Below are positions 1-8,815 of a DNA stretch of 64,000 nt, piece after piece. The translations under genes and the position numbers were made by a program. The notes under the pieces are model-generated. The model was given only the letters and a program-made list of their open reading frames with translations. It ran no database searches and was not told where the DNA came from. How positions within the stretch are numbered: the first letter of the stretch is position 1; each line of letters begins with the position of its first letter. Location: positions 62,001 to 126,000 of the forward strand of contig CAVXRG010000004.1 in the NCBI GenBank assembly GCA_963764195.1, written 5' to 3'. The DNA is from JBDSSS01 sp963764195 (GTDB lineage Bacteria; Actinomycetota; Actinomycetes; Actinomycetales; Dermatophilaceae).

Positions 1-216
1 CATGACGGCCAGGGCGACGACGACGAACGCGACGAAGGCGGTGTTGGCCGCAGACCAGCGGGCGGCTGGCGCGAGACCGTGACCGACCCGGGAGGCGGCT
101 CCGCTGAGCCAGCGTCCACCGCGTGACTGCCAGCGGGTGAGGTCGCGGCCGCCGATGGTGGAGTCGGGCGGACCGGTGGGCCGCCCCGGACGGAGCGGCG
201 AGGGGGTCTCGGTCAT
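1..216 (-). CDS. N-terminal fragment of a membrane protein, cut by the window edge
   Basis: The ATG at 216 opens a reading frame that runs off the left edge after 72 codons. The first 50 residues are hydrophilic and rich in Pro, Gly and Arg. A hydrophobic stretch (TAFVAFVVVALAVM) begins just before the edge and looks like the first membrane segment. Too little is present to name a family. A polytopic enzyme or transporter with a cytoplasmic N-terminal tail would fit. A weak CATGAT box lies 6 nt before the ATG, similar to the leaderless promoters seen elsewhere in this window. Confidence 0.6.
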   Translation of the reverse strand, partial: MTETPSPLRPGRPTGPPDSTIGGRDLTRWQSRGGRWLSGAASRVGHGLAPAARWSAANTAFVAFVVVALAVM

Positions 217-292
217 CGGTTCATCATGACCCACGACGACCACGGCCGTGACGGGCGGTGGGGTGAGGTCGCGGGTAGCAAGCGCATGATCC

Positions 293-298
293 TAGGCT
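293..298 (+). promoter_or_regulatory. -10 box of a putative leaderless promoter for tag
   Basis: TAGGCT ends 7 nt before the ATG at 306. This is the spacing expected when transcription starts on the first base of the start codon. No Shine-Dalgarno sequence precedes the gene, which supports a leaderless transcript. Confidence 0.5.
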
Positions 299-305
299 CG
301 ACGTC

Positions 306-893
306 ATGACGATCACCGGCCCCGACGGCCTTGCGCGACCGGTCTGGGCCTCGGTCGACCCCCTGCTGATCGACTACTACGACACCGAGTGGGGGATGCC
401 GGTCCGCGACGAGCAGGGCCTCTACGAGCGGATCTGCCTCGAGGGCTTCCAGGCTGGGCTGTCGTGGGCGACGATCCTGCGCAAGCGGCCCGCCTTCCGG
501 GCGGCGTTCGCGGGCTTCGACCCCGACGCCGTCGCGGCCTTCGGTGACGCCGACGTCGAGCGCCTGATGGGGGACGCGGGCATCGTCCGCAACCGGATGA
601 AGATCCGCGCGACGATCGCCAACGCCCGCGCGACCGTGGCCCTGCGCGAGGAGGGTGGCCTCGTCGACCTCGTGTGGGGCTTCCGCCCCGTGTCGACTCC
701 GCGACCGGCTGCGCAGGCCGACGTGCCGACGATCTCGGACGAGTCGAAGGCGCTGTCGAAAGCCTTGCGTGCCAAAGGTTTCGGCTTCGTCGGTCCGACG
801 ACCATGTATGCCCTGATGGAGGCTGTCGGCCTCGTCGACACCCACCTCGTGACGAGCCACCGGCGCGGCACGTCCGGCGTCTGGGCGGACTGA
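306..893 (+). CDS. tag: DNA-3-methyladenine glycosylase I family protein
   Basis: The 195-residue protein aligns over its full length with the Tag family of base-excision glycosylases, which remove N3-methyladenine from alkylated DNA. The DTEWG block (residues 26-30), the ICLEG catalytic-pocket glutamate (E46), AGLSW (50-54), GIVRNRMKI and SKALRAKGFGFVGPTT are all present. The residues matching the E. coli zinc ligands are mostly replaced: Cys4 by Pro12, His17 by Tyr25 and Cys179 by Ser; only the C-terminal His is kept. The protein therefore probably lacks the zinc snap while keeping the glycosylase fold. It converges with the oxidoreductase gene, leaving 7 bp between the stop codons. Confidence 0.9.
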   Translation: MTITGPDGLARPVWASVDPLLIDYYDTEWGMPVRDEQGLYERICLEGFQAGLSWATILRKRPAFRAAFAGFDPDAVAAFGDADVERLMGDAGIVRNRMKIRATIANARATVALREEGGLVDLVWGFRPVSTPRPAAQADVPTISDESKALSKALRAKGFGFVGPTTMYALMEAVGLVDTHLVTSHRRGTSGVWAD

Positions 894-900
894 CCCCGCC

Positions 901-2451
901 TCAGTCGCCGAGGATCGCCCGCGCGGCGTTGTGACCCGGTATGCCGCTGACCCCGCCACCGCGCCGAGCGCCCGCTCCCGCGAGGAGCACGTTCTCATAC
1001 GGGGTCTCGACACCCCACGTCCCGACCTCGGCGTCGGACTCGGCCCAGGGCCACTGGAGCGAGCGATGGAAGATGTTGCCCCCGGGCAGCCCGACGGCGG
1101 CCTCGAGGTCGAGGGGGGTCTTCGCCTCGATGCACGGTCGCCCGTGCGCGTCGGTGGCGAGGACGGCGGCGATCGGCTCGGCGAGCACCGAGTCGAGCGA
1201 CCGCAGCGTCGCGGCGAGGGCGCGCTCGCGAGCGCCGTCGTTGTCGTCGAGGAAGAGCCGGGTCGGCATGTGCAGCCCGAAGAGGGTGAGGGTCTGCGCC
1301 TCGGACGCGGCGAGGTCGGGCCCGAGGATCGAGCGGTCGCTGAGGGTGTGGCAGTAGATCTCGCACGGCGGGAGGTCGGGCAGCCGCCCGGCGGCGGCAG
1401 CGGCATACGCCGTCTCCAGCTGGGTGTAGCCCTGGTTGAGGTGGAAGGTGCCGGCGAAGGCCGCTCGCGGGTCGACGGTGTCGTCGCGCAGGCGGGGGAG
1501 CCGGGTGAGGAGCATGTTGACCTTGAGCTGGGCGCCCTCGACGTGCTCCTCCGTCGGGGGTGCGGGGGCGCCGGCGGCCTCGAGGAGGCGGCCGAGGACC
1601 GACGGGGCGCAGCCCGCGACGACGCGCGAACCGGTGGCCCGGCCGTCGTCCCAGACGACCTCTCCCGTCGACGGGTCGACGGACGTCACCTCGGCCCCGG
1701 TGGTGATCGTCGCGCCCGCGGCCGCGGCTGCCGCCGCGAGTGAGTGGGTGAGGGCGCCCATCCCGCCGACCGGCACGTCCCAGTCTCCGGTGCCGCCCCC
1801 GATGAGGTGGTAGAGCAAGCAGATGTTGGGCAGCAGCCGCGGGTCCTCGTCACGGAGCGAGCCGAAGGTGCCGATCAGGGCGTCGGTGGCGATGACTCCG
1901 CGCACCGTGTCGTCGTCGGTCGTGCGCTCGATGAGCTCGCCGACGGGGCGGGTCGTCAGGGCGTCGAAGAGGTCGTCGTCGTCGACCAGCCCGCGGATGG
2001 CGTCGCGGGAGCGGAGCGGCTCGAGCACGGTGGGGAAGACGCGCTCGGCGAGCCGACCCATCCGCGAGTAGAAGTCGGTCCAGCCGGCATGGGCGTCGGG
2101 GCCGCCCGTGAGCGACCGGAAGGCGGCTCGGGTCCCCTCCTCGTCACCGTGGTCGACGAGCAGCCCGCGTCCCGGGTCGCCCGGCACCGGGGTGTAGGAG
2201 GCGTAGCGGCGGCGGATGAGGCGCAGGTCGAGCTCGAGGTCGGTGAGGATCGTCCGCGGCAGCAGCGAGACGAGGTAGGAGTAGCGCGAGAGGTGGGCGG
2301 CGACGCCGTCAAAAGCCTGCGCCGAGACGGCCGCTCCGCCGACGTGGCCCGATCGCTCGAGGACCAGGACGCTCCGGCCGGCGCGCGCAAGGTAGGCGGC
2401 GGCGGTGAGGCCGTTGTGCCCGGCCCCGATGATGACGTCGTCGTAGTCCAC
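901..2451 (-). CDS. FAD-dependent oxidoreductase, phytoene desaturase / PYROXD2-like
   Basis: This 516-residue flavoprotein opens with a dinucleotide-binding motif (GAGHNG, residues 9-14), followed by the LERSGHVGGAA block typical of phytoene-desaturase-type amine oxidoreductases. Near the C-terminus LLAGAGARRGGGVSGIPGHNAAR supplies the second FAD contact and the end of the family fold. No carotenoid genes lie nearby, so a carotenoid substrate is not supported; the PYROXD2-like branch has no firmly established reaction. The GTG at 2451 is preferred because a TAGGGT box lies 6 nt upstream. Family assignment is secure, substrate unknown. Confidence 0.85.
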   Translation of the reverse strand: MDYDDVIIGAGHNGLTAAAYLARAGRSVLVLERSGHVGGAAVSAQAFDGVAAHLSRYSYLVSLLPRTILTDLELDLRLIRRRYASYTPVPGDPGRGLLVDHGDEEGTRAAFRSLTGGPDAHAGWTDFYSRMGRLAERVFPTVLEPLRSRDAIRGLVDDDDLFDALTTRPVGELIERTTDDDTVRGVIATDALIGTFGSLRDEDPRLLPNICLLYHLIGGGTGDWDVPVGGMGALTHSLAAAAAAAGATITTGAEVTSVDPSTGEVVWDDGRATGSRVVAGCAPSVLGRLLEAAGAPAPPTEEHVEGAQLKVNMLLTRLPRLRDDTVDPRAAFAGTFHLNQGYTQLETAYAAAAAGRLPDLPPCEIYCHTLSDRSILGPDLAASEAQTLTLFGLHMPTRLFLDDNDGARERALAATLRSLDSVLAEPIAAVLATDAHGRPCIEAKTPLDLEAAVGLPGGNIFHRSLQWPWAESDAEVGTWGVETPYENVLLAGAGARRGGGVSGIPGHNAARAILGD

Positions 2452-2457
2452 GGGCTC

Positions 2458-2463
2458 ACCCTA
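2458..2463 (-). promoter_or_regulatory. -10 box of a putative leaderless promoter
   Basis: On the minus strand TAGGGT is followed by 6 nt and then the GTG start at 2451. No ribosome binding site is present. This supports the GTG over the longer alternative frame. Confidence 0.45.
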
Positions 2464-2513
2464 GGCGCGCCGGCCCGGTCCGTCTCGGTCCTGAGCTGGG
2501 TCCCTGGCGGGTT

Positions 2514-4553
2514 TCAGGCCCGGACCGTGACCTGCGCGATCTCGACGCCGGGCTCGTTCTCGGGCTCGACCGGGGCCGGCGCCGGCCGGTTCGGTAGGCG
2601 GACACACGCCGCCAGGCCCCCCGCGGGGGGGCAGGTGAGCTCGATCGTGCCGTTGTTGCGGGCCACGAGCTCGGCGACGATCGGCAGGCCGAGGCCGGTG
2701 CCGGGGATGTTGTCCCGCTCGGCCTCCGGCGCCCGGTAGAAGCGCTCGAACGCGTGGCCGAGAGCAACGGGCGTCATGCCGGGTCCGCTGTCGTGCACGA
2801 CGAGCTCGGTGACCGGTCCGTCGACGCGGCTCGTCACCGTGACGTGCCCGCCCACGCCGGTGAACTTCAGGGCATTCGAGATGAGGTTGGTCAGCGTCCG
2901 GCTGACGTCCGACGGCAGGGCGTGGACGGTCGGGTCGGGGTCCTCGTGGACAACCGTGACCCCGATCCGTCGCTGGTGGGCCAGCACGCCGGCGGCGGCG
3001 ACGGCCTCGCTCACGAGGGCCGCGAGCGGCACGGTCTGGGCGAGCCGGCTGGGATGGCCCTGGGCCGCGCGCCCCAGCGTGAGCAGGTCCTCGACGAGCT
3101 CGGAGAGGCGGTGGGCGTTGCGGGAGATGATCTCGACCCACCTCTGCTCCAGCGCGCCGAGCGACTCTCCCTCGGCCAGCAGCTCGGCATACCCGACGAT
3201 GCTCGTCACCGGCGTGCGCAGCTCGTGGCTCGTCGTCGCGACGAAGTCGTCGCGCTGGCGCTCGAGGTCGGCCCGCGCCGTCAGCGCCTCCGCCTTCTCG
3301 TGCGCCGCCGCGAGCTGCATCTCCATCGCCCTCAGCGACTCGGTGACGTCGACCATCTGGACGGCGAAGCGCGGCTGGCGGCGCCCGGCGTCGTCGAGCA
3401 GCGTGTGGGCCGTGACGCTGACGACCCGCCCCGCCCCGACCCGGACGTCGACCTGCTGGCCGCTCGCTCGCGCCTCGTCCGCGGCGTCGGCGACGGGTCC
3501 CTCCCAGAGGTCGCCGGTCAGCTCGTCCTCGAGCAGCAGCAGGGCAGCGGGGTTGCGCCACAGCACGAGCCGCCCCCGCGTGACCGGACCGACGATGAGC
3601 ATGCCCACCTGGGCCTCCACGACCCCGCTCGAGAGCATCTGGGTCGTCTCGGCCATCGCGCGTGACACGGCGCGCATCTCGTAGTGCGCCCCGCCGAGGA
3701 TAATCCCGATCGAGGCGAGGCTGACGAGGAAGAGCTCGAGCAGGCCGACGGTCTGGTTGATCGTCAGCGTCGCCGCCCCGAACGGGCCCCACCCTCCGAG
3801 GGTGAAGACGAGCGCGATCGACGACACCGCGAGGACCTCCGTCAGGACGACGCGGATGGGGGCTCGGAAGGCAGCCCAGGCGAGCAACGGGTAGGGGGTG
3901 AAGGCGAGCGGGAGGTGCCTCCCCGGTCGGAATGCGAAGTAGGCCACGACGAGCAGGGCGAGGGCCTGGACGACGATCTCGGGCAGCGAGGCTGGGGCCG
4001 GCAGGCGTGGTGGCAGCAGCGCGAAGGAGGCGATGAGGATGACGGTCGAGGCGTGGGAGACGGCCAGGCCGACGGCGGCGTTCTTGAAGTCGCCGCCGTT
4101 GACGGCGACGATCCCGCCGCCGATCACCGCGATGACGAGGGCCCCGACGGCGACGGAGAGCAGGAAGCGCAGACCGGCGCCCGCACTGTCGAGCTGGAGA
4201 CGACGCGGGCCGGTCTGGAGCAGGGCCGCCACGACCCAGGCCTCGCTCGCGTTGGCCACCCCGAAGCCGAGGGCCATCCAGAACGACCGCCCGGCGACGG
4301 CATTGGCGAGGCCGGACGACACGAGCACCAGCGCGAAGACCGCGAGCCGACGCTCCCGGGGGTTGATCAGGGCGAACCAGACCGACACGCCCGCCGCCGG
4401 CCACCAGAGGGCGACCGACGAGCCGGCCGGGGCGAAGTGGACCCCGACGACGGACAGGGCGAAGATCGCGGCGCCGACCGTCGTCCACGACACCACGGTG
4501 AACCAGCCCACCCAAACGTCCGCGAAGGACATTCGCCGGCTGTATGCTCTCAT
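2514..4553 (-). CDS. Membrane sensor histidine kinase with MASE1-like input region
   Basis: The 679-residue protein starts with about eight hydrophobic segments over residues 10-285. An LWWPAAGVS motif in this part resembles MASE1 sensory domains. A PAS-like segment (about 305-400) and a short coiled linker lead to the HisKA helix with SHELRTPV, where the histidine near residue 443 is the phospho-acceptor. The HATPase domain follows with the N box (NLISNALKF), DSGPGM and GTGLGL. The ATG at 4553 is chosen because TACATT lies 7 nt upstream; ATG 4532 is the alternative. It is divergent from the receiver gene 46 bp away and is the obvious kinase for it. The signal sensed is unknown. Confidence 0.88.
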   Translation of the reverse strand: MRAYSRRMSFADVWVGWFTVVSWTTVGAAIFALSVVGVHFAPAGSSVALWWPAAGVSVWFALINPRERRLAVFALVLVSSGLANAVAGRSFWMALGFGVANASEAWVVAALLQTGPRRLQLDSAGAGLRFLLSVAVGALVIAVIGGGIVAVNGGDFKNAAVGLAVSHASTVILIASFALLPPRLPAPASLPEIVVQALALLVVAYFAFRPGRHLPLAFTPYPLLAWAAFRAPIRVVLTEVLAVSSIALVFTLGGWGPFGAATLTINQTVGLLELFLVSLASIGIILGGAHYEMRAVSRAMAETTQMLSSGVVEAQVGMLIVGPVTRGRLVLWRNPAALLLLEDELTGDLWEGPVADAADEARASGQQVDVRVGAGRVVSVTAHTLLDDAGRRQPRFAVQMVDVTESLRAMEMQLAAAHEKAEALTARADLERQRDDFVATTSHELRTPVTSIVGYAELLAEGESLGALEQRWVEIISRNAHRLSELVEDLLTLGRAAQGHPSRLAQTVPLAALVSEAVAAAGVLAHQRRIGVTVVHEDPDPTVHALPSDVSRTLTNLISNALKFTGVGGHVTVTSRVDGPVTELVVHDSGPGMTPVALGHAFERFYRAPEAERDNIPGTGLGLPIVAELVARNNGTIELTCPPAGGLAACVRLPNRPAPAPVEPENEPGVEIAQVTVRA

Positions 4554-4560
4554 AAACTGA

Positions 4561-4566
4561 AATGTA
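4561..4566 (-). promoter_or_regulatory. -10 box for the histidine kinase gene
   Basis: TACATT on the minus strand stands 7 nt before the ATG at 4553. It lies in an AT-rich 45 bp gap between the divergent kinase and receiver genes, a composition unusual for this genome and typical of a promoter region. Confidence 0.45.
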
Positions 4567-4598
4567 CCCTTTTGAGGCATAGAGAGCAGGGCAGGTCG

Positions 4599-4961
4599 AT
4601 GGGATCCATCCTCGTGGTCGAAGACGACCCGGACGTCTCTGCGCTCATCGAGCACCGACTCCGAGCAGCCGGGCACTCCGTCACCGTTGAGGTGGACGGC
4701 GAGGCCGGCCTCGCGGCGGCCCGCCGCGCCCCCCATGACCTGATCATGCTCGACTGGATGATGCCGCGCCGGACCGGCCTCGAGGTCTGTGTCGAGCTGC
4801 GCTCCGACCCCACCTTCGCCAGCACGAAGATCCTCATGCTCACCGCGCGCGCCCAGGAGATCGACGTCGAGCGGGCGCTCGCGGCCGGGGCCAGCGCCTA
4901 CGTGACCAAGCCCTTCTCACCCAGGGAGCTCGCGGCCAGGGTCGACGCCCTGATGCCGTGA
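4599..4961 (+). CDS. Single-domain response regulator
   Basis: The 120-residue protein is a bare receiver domain. The acidic pocket (E8, D9, D10), phospho-acceptor D52 in LIMLDWMMP, switch threonine T82 and K104 in TKPFSP are all present, and nothing follows. With no DNA-binding domain it must act by protein contact. It starts at the ATG preceded by AGGGCAGG. Its stop overlaps the next start (GTGA), so it is translationally coupled to the HEAT-repeat protein. It is probably phosphorylated by the divergent kinase and passes the signal to the HEAT protein or glycosyltransferase downstream. Confidence 0.9.
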   Translation: MGSILVVEDDPDVSALIEHRLRAAGHSVTVEVDGEAGLAAARRAPHDLIMLDWMMPRRTGLEVCVELRSDPTFASTKILMLTARAQEIDVERALAAGASAYVTKPFSPRELAARVDALMP

Positions 4962-5833
4962 GTGCGATCGGGGAGACGGGGTTGCCCGCCACCTACGCCG
5001 CCATGTCGTGGGTCCTGGTCGTCGCGGCCGTTGTCGCGGTGTGCCTCACCTCGCTGACCGTTCTCGTGCTGCGTGCCGGTCGGCAGGTCCGGGCGAGGCG
5101 GGGCCGGGCCAGGGACGACCGGGTCCGCCCCCTCGTCATGGAGGTCCTCGATGGGGTCCCGGTGCGCGTGACGAACCGCGCCGACCGGCGCCTCCTCGTC
5201 GGTCTCGTCGTGACGATGTCGCACGCCGTGCGGGGTGAGGACCGCGCGGTCCTCGCCACCTGGCTGAGGCAGTCCGGTGTCGACCCGCAGGCCCGTCGCC
5301 TGATGCGCTCCGTGTCCGCCGTCCGCCGGGCCCACGGGGTGAGCCTCTACCTCCCGCTCGCCGACACCGACCCCACCCCCATCGAGGCGCTCCTCGACGA
5401 CCGGCACCGCAACGTCCGCCTGATGGCTGCGGGCGCGCTCGGCCGCTCGGCCTCGATCGCCTCGCTGCCGGCCCTGCTGCGCCGCACCGGTGAGGGCCGC
5501 CGCGACATCCCGACGGCGGTCACGGCGATGGCCGTGCTGCGGATGTCCCCCCGCACTGCCGCACCCCTCGTCGCCGAGCTCGCGACCGCCTCGGACAGCA
5601 CCCGCGCGTTCCTGCTCGAGGTCATCGGCACCCTCAACCTCATCGACGGCCGAGGCGCCCTCGAGGACCACCTCACCTCGCCGCACGAGGCGAGCCGGGT
5701 GGCGTCTCTCAGAGCGCTCGGACGACTGGGCATCCCGAGGAGCGTCGCCGTCGTGCGTGGTCACGTCCCGAGCAGCGAGCCGGAGTCCCATGCCCGCGCG
5801 CTCGCGCTCGCGCTGCTCGGCGACGTCGCGTGA
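4958..5833 (+). CDS. HEAT-repeat protein with N-terminal membrane anchor
   Basis: The 291-residue protein has one strong transmembrane helix (about residues 15-40) and a basic stop-transfer segment. Helical repeats then resemble HEAT or PBS-lyase repeats, for example NVRLMAAGALGRSASIASLPALL and SRVASLRALGRLG. Such repeats are protein-interaction surfaces. The gene starts at a GTG overlapping the receiver stop and ends 18 bp before the glycosyltransferase, so the three form an operon. An adaptor role between receiver and membrane-bound synthase is inference from this order. Confidence 0.75.
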   Translation: MSAIGETGLPATYAAMSWVLVVAAVVAVCLTSLTVLVLRAGRQVRARRGRARDDRVRPLVMEVLDGVPVRVTNRADRRLLVGLVVTMSHAVRGEDRAVLATWLRQSGVDPQARRLMRSVSAVRRAHGVSLYLPLADTDPTPIEALLDDRHRNVRLMAAGALGRSASIASLPALLRRTGEGRRDIPTAVTAMAVLRMSPRTAAPLVAELATASDSTRAFLLEVIGTLNLIDGRGALEDHLTSPHEASRVASLRALGRLGIPRSVAVVRGHVPSSEPESHARALALALLGDVA

Positions 5834-5851
5834 GGCACCGGTGACCGCTCG

Positions 5852-7309
5852 ATGATCGACAGCGATCTCACCCGGGAGGCGATCGCCGTCCTGGGCATCG
5901 TCCTCGTCGGCTACTACGCCGTGTACAACCTCTCCTTCCTCGCGATCATGCTGCGGGCCTGCTGGGACCTCGTCGAGAGCACGCGCTGGCCACGGCAGAT
6001 CTCCCTCAACGAGATCTTCGCCAACCCGCAGACACCCGGCGTCACCGTCGTCGTCCCCGCCCACAACGAGGCCGCGGGAATCCTGCCGGCCGTCGATGCG
6101 CTCCGCGGGCTGCGCTATCCCGTCGTGCGGATCATCGTCGTCGACGACGGGTCGACGGACGACACCTTCGGTCTGCTCCAACGACACCTCGGGCTGACCG
6201 AGACGACGGTGGCGCTGCACCCGACGCCGGTGCAGGAGGGCGAGATCCTCAGCGCATGGTCCACCGACTTCGGCGACGTCATCGTGCTGCGCAAGGTGAG
6301 CACGGGACGGCGGGGTGACGCCATCAACGCGGGCCTCCGGGCGGCCGACCAGGACCTGGTCTGCATGATCGACGCCGACTCGATCCTCGAGCGCGACGCC
6401 CTCCTGCACGTCGTCGAGCCGCTCCTCGCCGACGCCGCGGTCGTCGGGGTCGGCGGCGTCATCCGTCCGGCCAACGGGGCGGTGATCGCCGACGGCGTCG
6501 TCACCGCACTGGAGGCTCCCCGCAGCTGGGTCGAGCGGATCCAGACCCTCGAGTACCTCCGGGCGTTCCTCATCGGCCGGGTGGGCTGGTCGGCGATCAA
6601 CGGCCTGCCCGTCATCTCCGGTGCCTTCGGCCTCTTCCGCCGCGAGGCCGTGATGGCGGTCGGCGGGCTCGACCACCGGACCCTGGCCGAGGATGCCGAC
6701 CTCGTCCTCGCGCTTCGGCGGTACGGGTACCGTCACGGCCTGAACTGGCGCATCGAGTTCGTGCCCACCCCGGTGTGCTGGACCGAGGTCCCCTCGACGG
6801 CCTCGGCCCTGGGGCGCCAGCGGACCCGGTGGTCCCAGGGCCTGGGGGAGCTGTTGCACAAGTACCGCGGCATGGTCGGCAACCTCCGCTACGGGGCACT
6901 CGGCGTGCTGACGCTGCCCTACTTCCTGCTCTTCGAGTACCTGAGCCCCATCATCGGTCTGCTCGGCCTCTCGATCATGTTCGTCGCCGCAGCTATCGGG
7001 ATGACACCGTGGAGCCTCTTCTGGCTCCTCATCGCCGCCTCGGTCGGGCTCGGGTTCATCACCTCGGCGCTGGCGATCCTCATGGAGGAGAGCAGCTTCC
7101 ACCGATTCAGCCGCACGCGTGATGTCTTCCTGCTCCTCGCGACCGCGCTCCTGGAGCCGTTGTGGTTCCACCCGCTCCACGACTGGTGGCGGCTCAAGGG
7201 ACTCGTCCGTGCAGCCCGGGGGACACAGAGCGAGTGGGGAGTGCAGCAGCGCCGGGGTGTTCAGCAGCCCCAGATCGTGACGACCGCGAGAGCCCGCACG
7301 CGCGACTGA
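5852..7309 (+). CDS. Processive family 2 glycosyltransferase (BcsA/PgaC/HAS-like)
   Basis: The 485-residue membrane enzyme has a helix near residues 10-35, then a GT2 domain with VVVPAHNE (67-73), DDG (98-100), DAD (174-176), AED (279-281) and QRTRW (323-327). This D,D,D,QxxRW set marks processive beta-glycosyltransferases that polymerise cellulose, poly-GlcNAc or hyaluronan. About four C-terminal helices would form the polymer channel. No PilZ domain is visible, so c-di-GMP control is not indicated; the linked receiver and HEAT protein may do that job. The polymer cannot be told from sequence. Confidence 0.88.
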   Translation: MIDSDLTREAIAVLGIVLVGYYAVYNLSFLAIMLRACWDLVESTRWPRQISLNEIFANPQTPGVTVVVPAHNEAAGILPAVDALRGLRYPVVRIIVVDDGSTDDTFGLLQRHLGLTETTVALHPTPVQEGEILSAWSTDFGDVIVLRKVSTGRRGDAINAGLRAADQDLVCMIDADSILERDALLHVVEPLLADAAVVGVGGVIRPANGAVIADGVVTALEAPRSWVERIQTLEYLRAFLIGRVGWSAINGLPVISGAFGLFRREAVMAVGGLDHRTLAEDADLVLALRRYGYRHGLNWRIEFVPTPVCWTEVPSTASALGRQRTRWSQGLGELLHKYRGMVGNLRYGALGVLTLPYFLLFEYLSPIIGLLGLSIMFVAAAIGMTPWSLFWLLIAASVGLGFITSALAILMEESSFHRFSRTRDVFLLLATALLEPLWFHPLHDWWRLKGLVRAARGTQSEWGVQQRRGVQQPQIVTTARARTRD

Positions 7310-7333
7310 CCGGCCGGCGCCGCCCGCCCCCGA

Positions 7334-8410
7334 TCAGCTGCGGCTCGCGGACCGGGCTGCATCCTGACGGGCCGTCGCGACCCGGTCGGCCGCGTCGATG
7401 CTCGCGCGGCTCGACAGGTCGACCCCGGCCGCCCTTGCCGCTGACCTCGCCCTCGGCGTGGTGAGGTCGGGAGCGACGAAACGCTCCGGTGTGATGGCCC
7501 GGTCGACAGCGGCATACCGTGCGGCGTTGCGGGTCAGGACGGCCCGGCCAGAGACCGCCTTGGCGCGAGCAGCGCTGGGCGACAACGCGACCGAGACGCC
7601 GAAGGCAGGCTTCGTCAGGGACGCCAGTCCGTTGACGTGCCCGACGCGGTTGGGGTGGTAGCTCTCGCTGATCGGGCTGGACAGGCCGTTGAGCCACTCC
7701 GTCCGGTCGCAGACCGCGTGGCCGACGAAGGAGGGCGCCGGGTTGACGAAGGTGAAGCCCTGACCGGTCGCGATCTTTGCCGTCGTGGCGTTGAGCAGGT
7801 CGGCGGTGGCGTTGAGTCGGGACTCCTCGCTGGGGGAGAACCACGTGAAGGCGTTGCAGTCGGACCCGTTGAAGACGCGGGGGTAGCCGACGACGATCAC
7901 CTTCGCGTTCGGGGCCTTGGCGCGGATCGAGGAGTAGAGCGAGGAGAGCCGACCGGGCAGGGTGGCGGTGATGATGCGCTGGGCGCCGTCGACGGCCTTG
8001 TTGCAGTTGCTCAGCCAGCCCGGCTGGGCACACGTCGTGAGGACCCCCGCGAAACCGGCGTCGTTGCCGCCCACCGAGATCGAGACGTATGCCGTCGAGC
8101 TCGTCAGTGCCGACAGCTGGGTCGAGCTGACGTCGGCGACGGTTGCCCCGGAGCAGGCCCGGAAGGTGAGCGACAGCCCGAGGGCGGCAGCGTCGAGGCT
8201 GGGGTAGGCGTAGACCGAGCGCTGGCACGAGGTCCCATCGGCGAGGTAGCTGCGGGTCCCCGTCCCCGAGGAGTAGGAGTCGCCGAGGGCGACGTAGCCG
8301 GTGCCCATGGCGACGGCGGGGGAGCCGAGGCTGAGCCCGCCGGCTGCGGCGAGGAGCGAGGCGATGCCCGCCCCGACGGTCCGGGTCCTGCTGCGGGACG
8401 CGAGCATCAT
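7334..8410 (-). CDS. Secreted SGNH/GDSL-family esterase or lipase
   Basis: The 358-residue protein has a signal peptide (residues 1-35: basic start, hydrophobic core, PAVA-MG cleavage region). The SGNH blocks follow: LGDSYSSG with nucleophile S45, SVGGNDAGF (GGND 114-117) and SYHPN with catalytic H252. Paired cysteines (62/86, 127/136, 185/234 approximately) suggest disulfides, as in actinobacterial extracellular lipases of the Streptomyces scabies type. The Ala/Arg-rich tail after residue 270 is not part of the catalytic fold. AAGGAG lies 9 nt before the ATG. It converges with the glycosyltransferase; a role on cell-envelope esters is possible but unproven. Confidence 0.88.
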   Translation of the reverse strand: MMLASRSRTRTVGAGIASLLAAAGGLSLGSPAVAMGTGYVALGDSYSSGTGTRSYLADGTSCQRSVYAYPSLDAAALGLSLTFRACSGATVADVSSTQLSALTSSTAYVSISVGGNDAGFAGVLTTCAQPGWLSNCNKAVDGAQRIITATLPGRLSSLYSSIRAKAPNAKVIVVGYPRVFNGSDCNAFTWFSPSEESRLNATADLLNATTAKIATGQGFTFVNPAPSFVGHAVCDRTEWLNGLSSPISESYHPNRVGHVNGLASLTKPAFGVSVALSPSAARAKAVSGRAVLTRNAARYAAVDRAITPERFVAPDLTTPRARSAARAAGVDLSSRASIDAADRVATARQDAARSASRS

Positions 8411-8815
8411 GGGCGCACTCCTTCGTGCCGGTGGGTCCCTCGGCGAGTCCGTCGGTGGGTCGACGGGCCGATCCCGTATCGGACATTAGGGGCACGCTTC
8501 GCAGTGCGCCACCGGAACCGGCTCGGGGATGCGTCCGGCACCAGGCCGGGTCGGCCGACCGTCGCCGAGGCGGAAGGCGGTCGAGAGTGTCGCTGAAGGG
8601 GCGAGGACGAGGGTTCGGCAGGGTCAGCGGCGGTGTCAGGATCGCACATCGGGGTCACCTGGCTCCGTGCGGCGGGGTCGGCTGCCACGCGTCCAGCGTG
8701 CTCGCTCGCGGCACCCTCGCCCTCACCCTCGGCGGGTGAGGCCGCGGGCCGCGCCCTCCGCTAGCGTCGCTGTCGAGCGGGGATCCCGGACCCTGCCGAG
8801 GTGAGGGGACAAGCC
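8411..8815 (+). other. 405 bp divergent intergenic region
   Basis: This gap separates the esterase from hdeD. The esterase ribosome binding site lies at its left end. Near its right end are the palindrome at 8722-8740, a TAGCGT element (8762-8767) placed as a -10 box, and the hdeD ribosome binding site. I see no credible gene in it. Confidence 0.5.
8722..8740. promoter_or_regulatory. CTCACCC-N5-GGGTGAG palindrome upstream of hdeD
   Basis: Seven-base arms flank a 5 bp centre, 75 bp upstream of the hdeD start. The same CACCC/GGGTG core occurs upstream of the DUF6325 operon (12508-12524) and of the sulfatase (33826-33840). Here it sits about 20 bp ahead of a TAGCGT box, where an activator overlapping the -35 region would bind. 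Confidence 0.45.

Noticed and set aside
4898..7180. Long minus-strand open frame opposite the glycosyltransferase
   Set aside because: It lies wholly antisense to genes with clear family motifs; high GC content suppresses stop codons on the opposite strand. Its sequence is low-complexity Asp/Arg/Gly/Glu with no domain.
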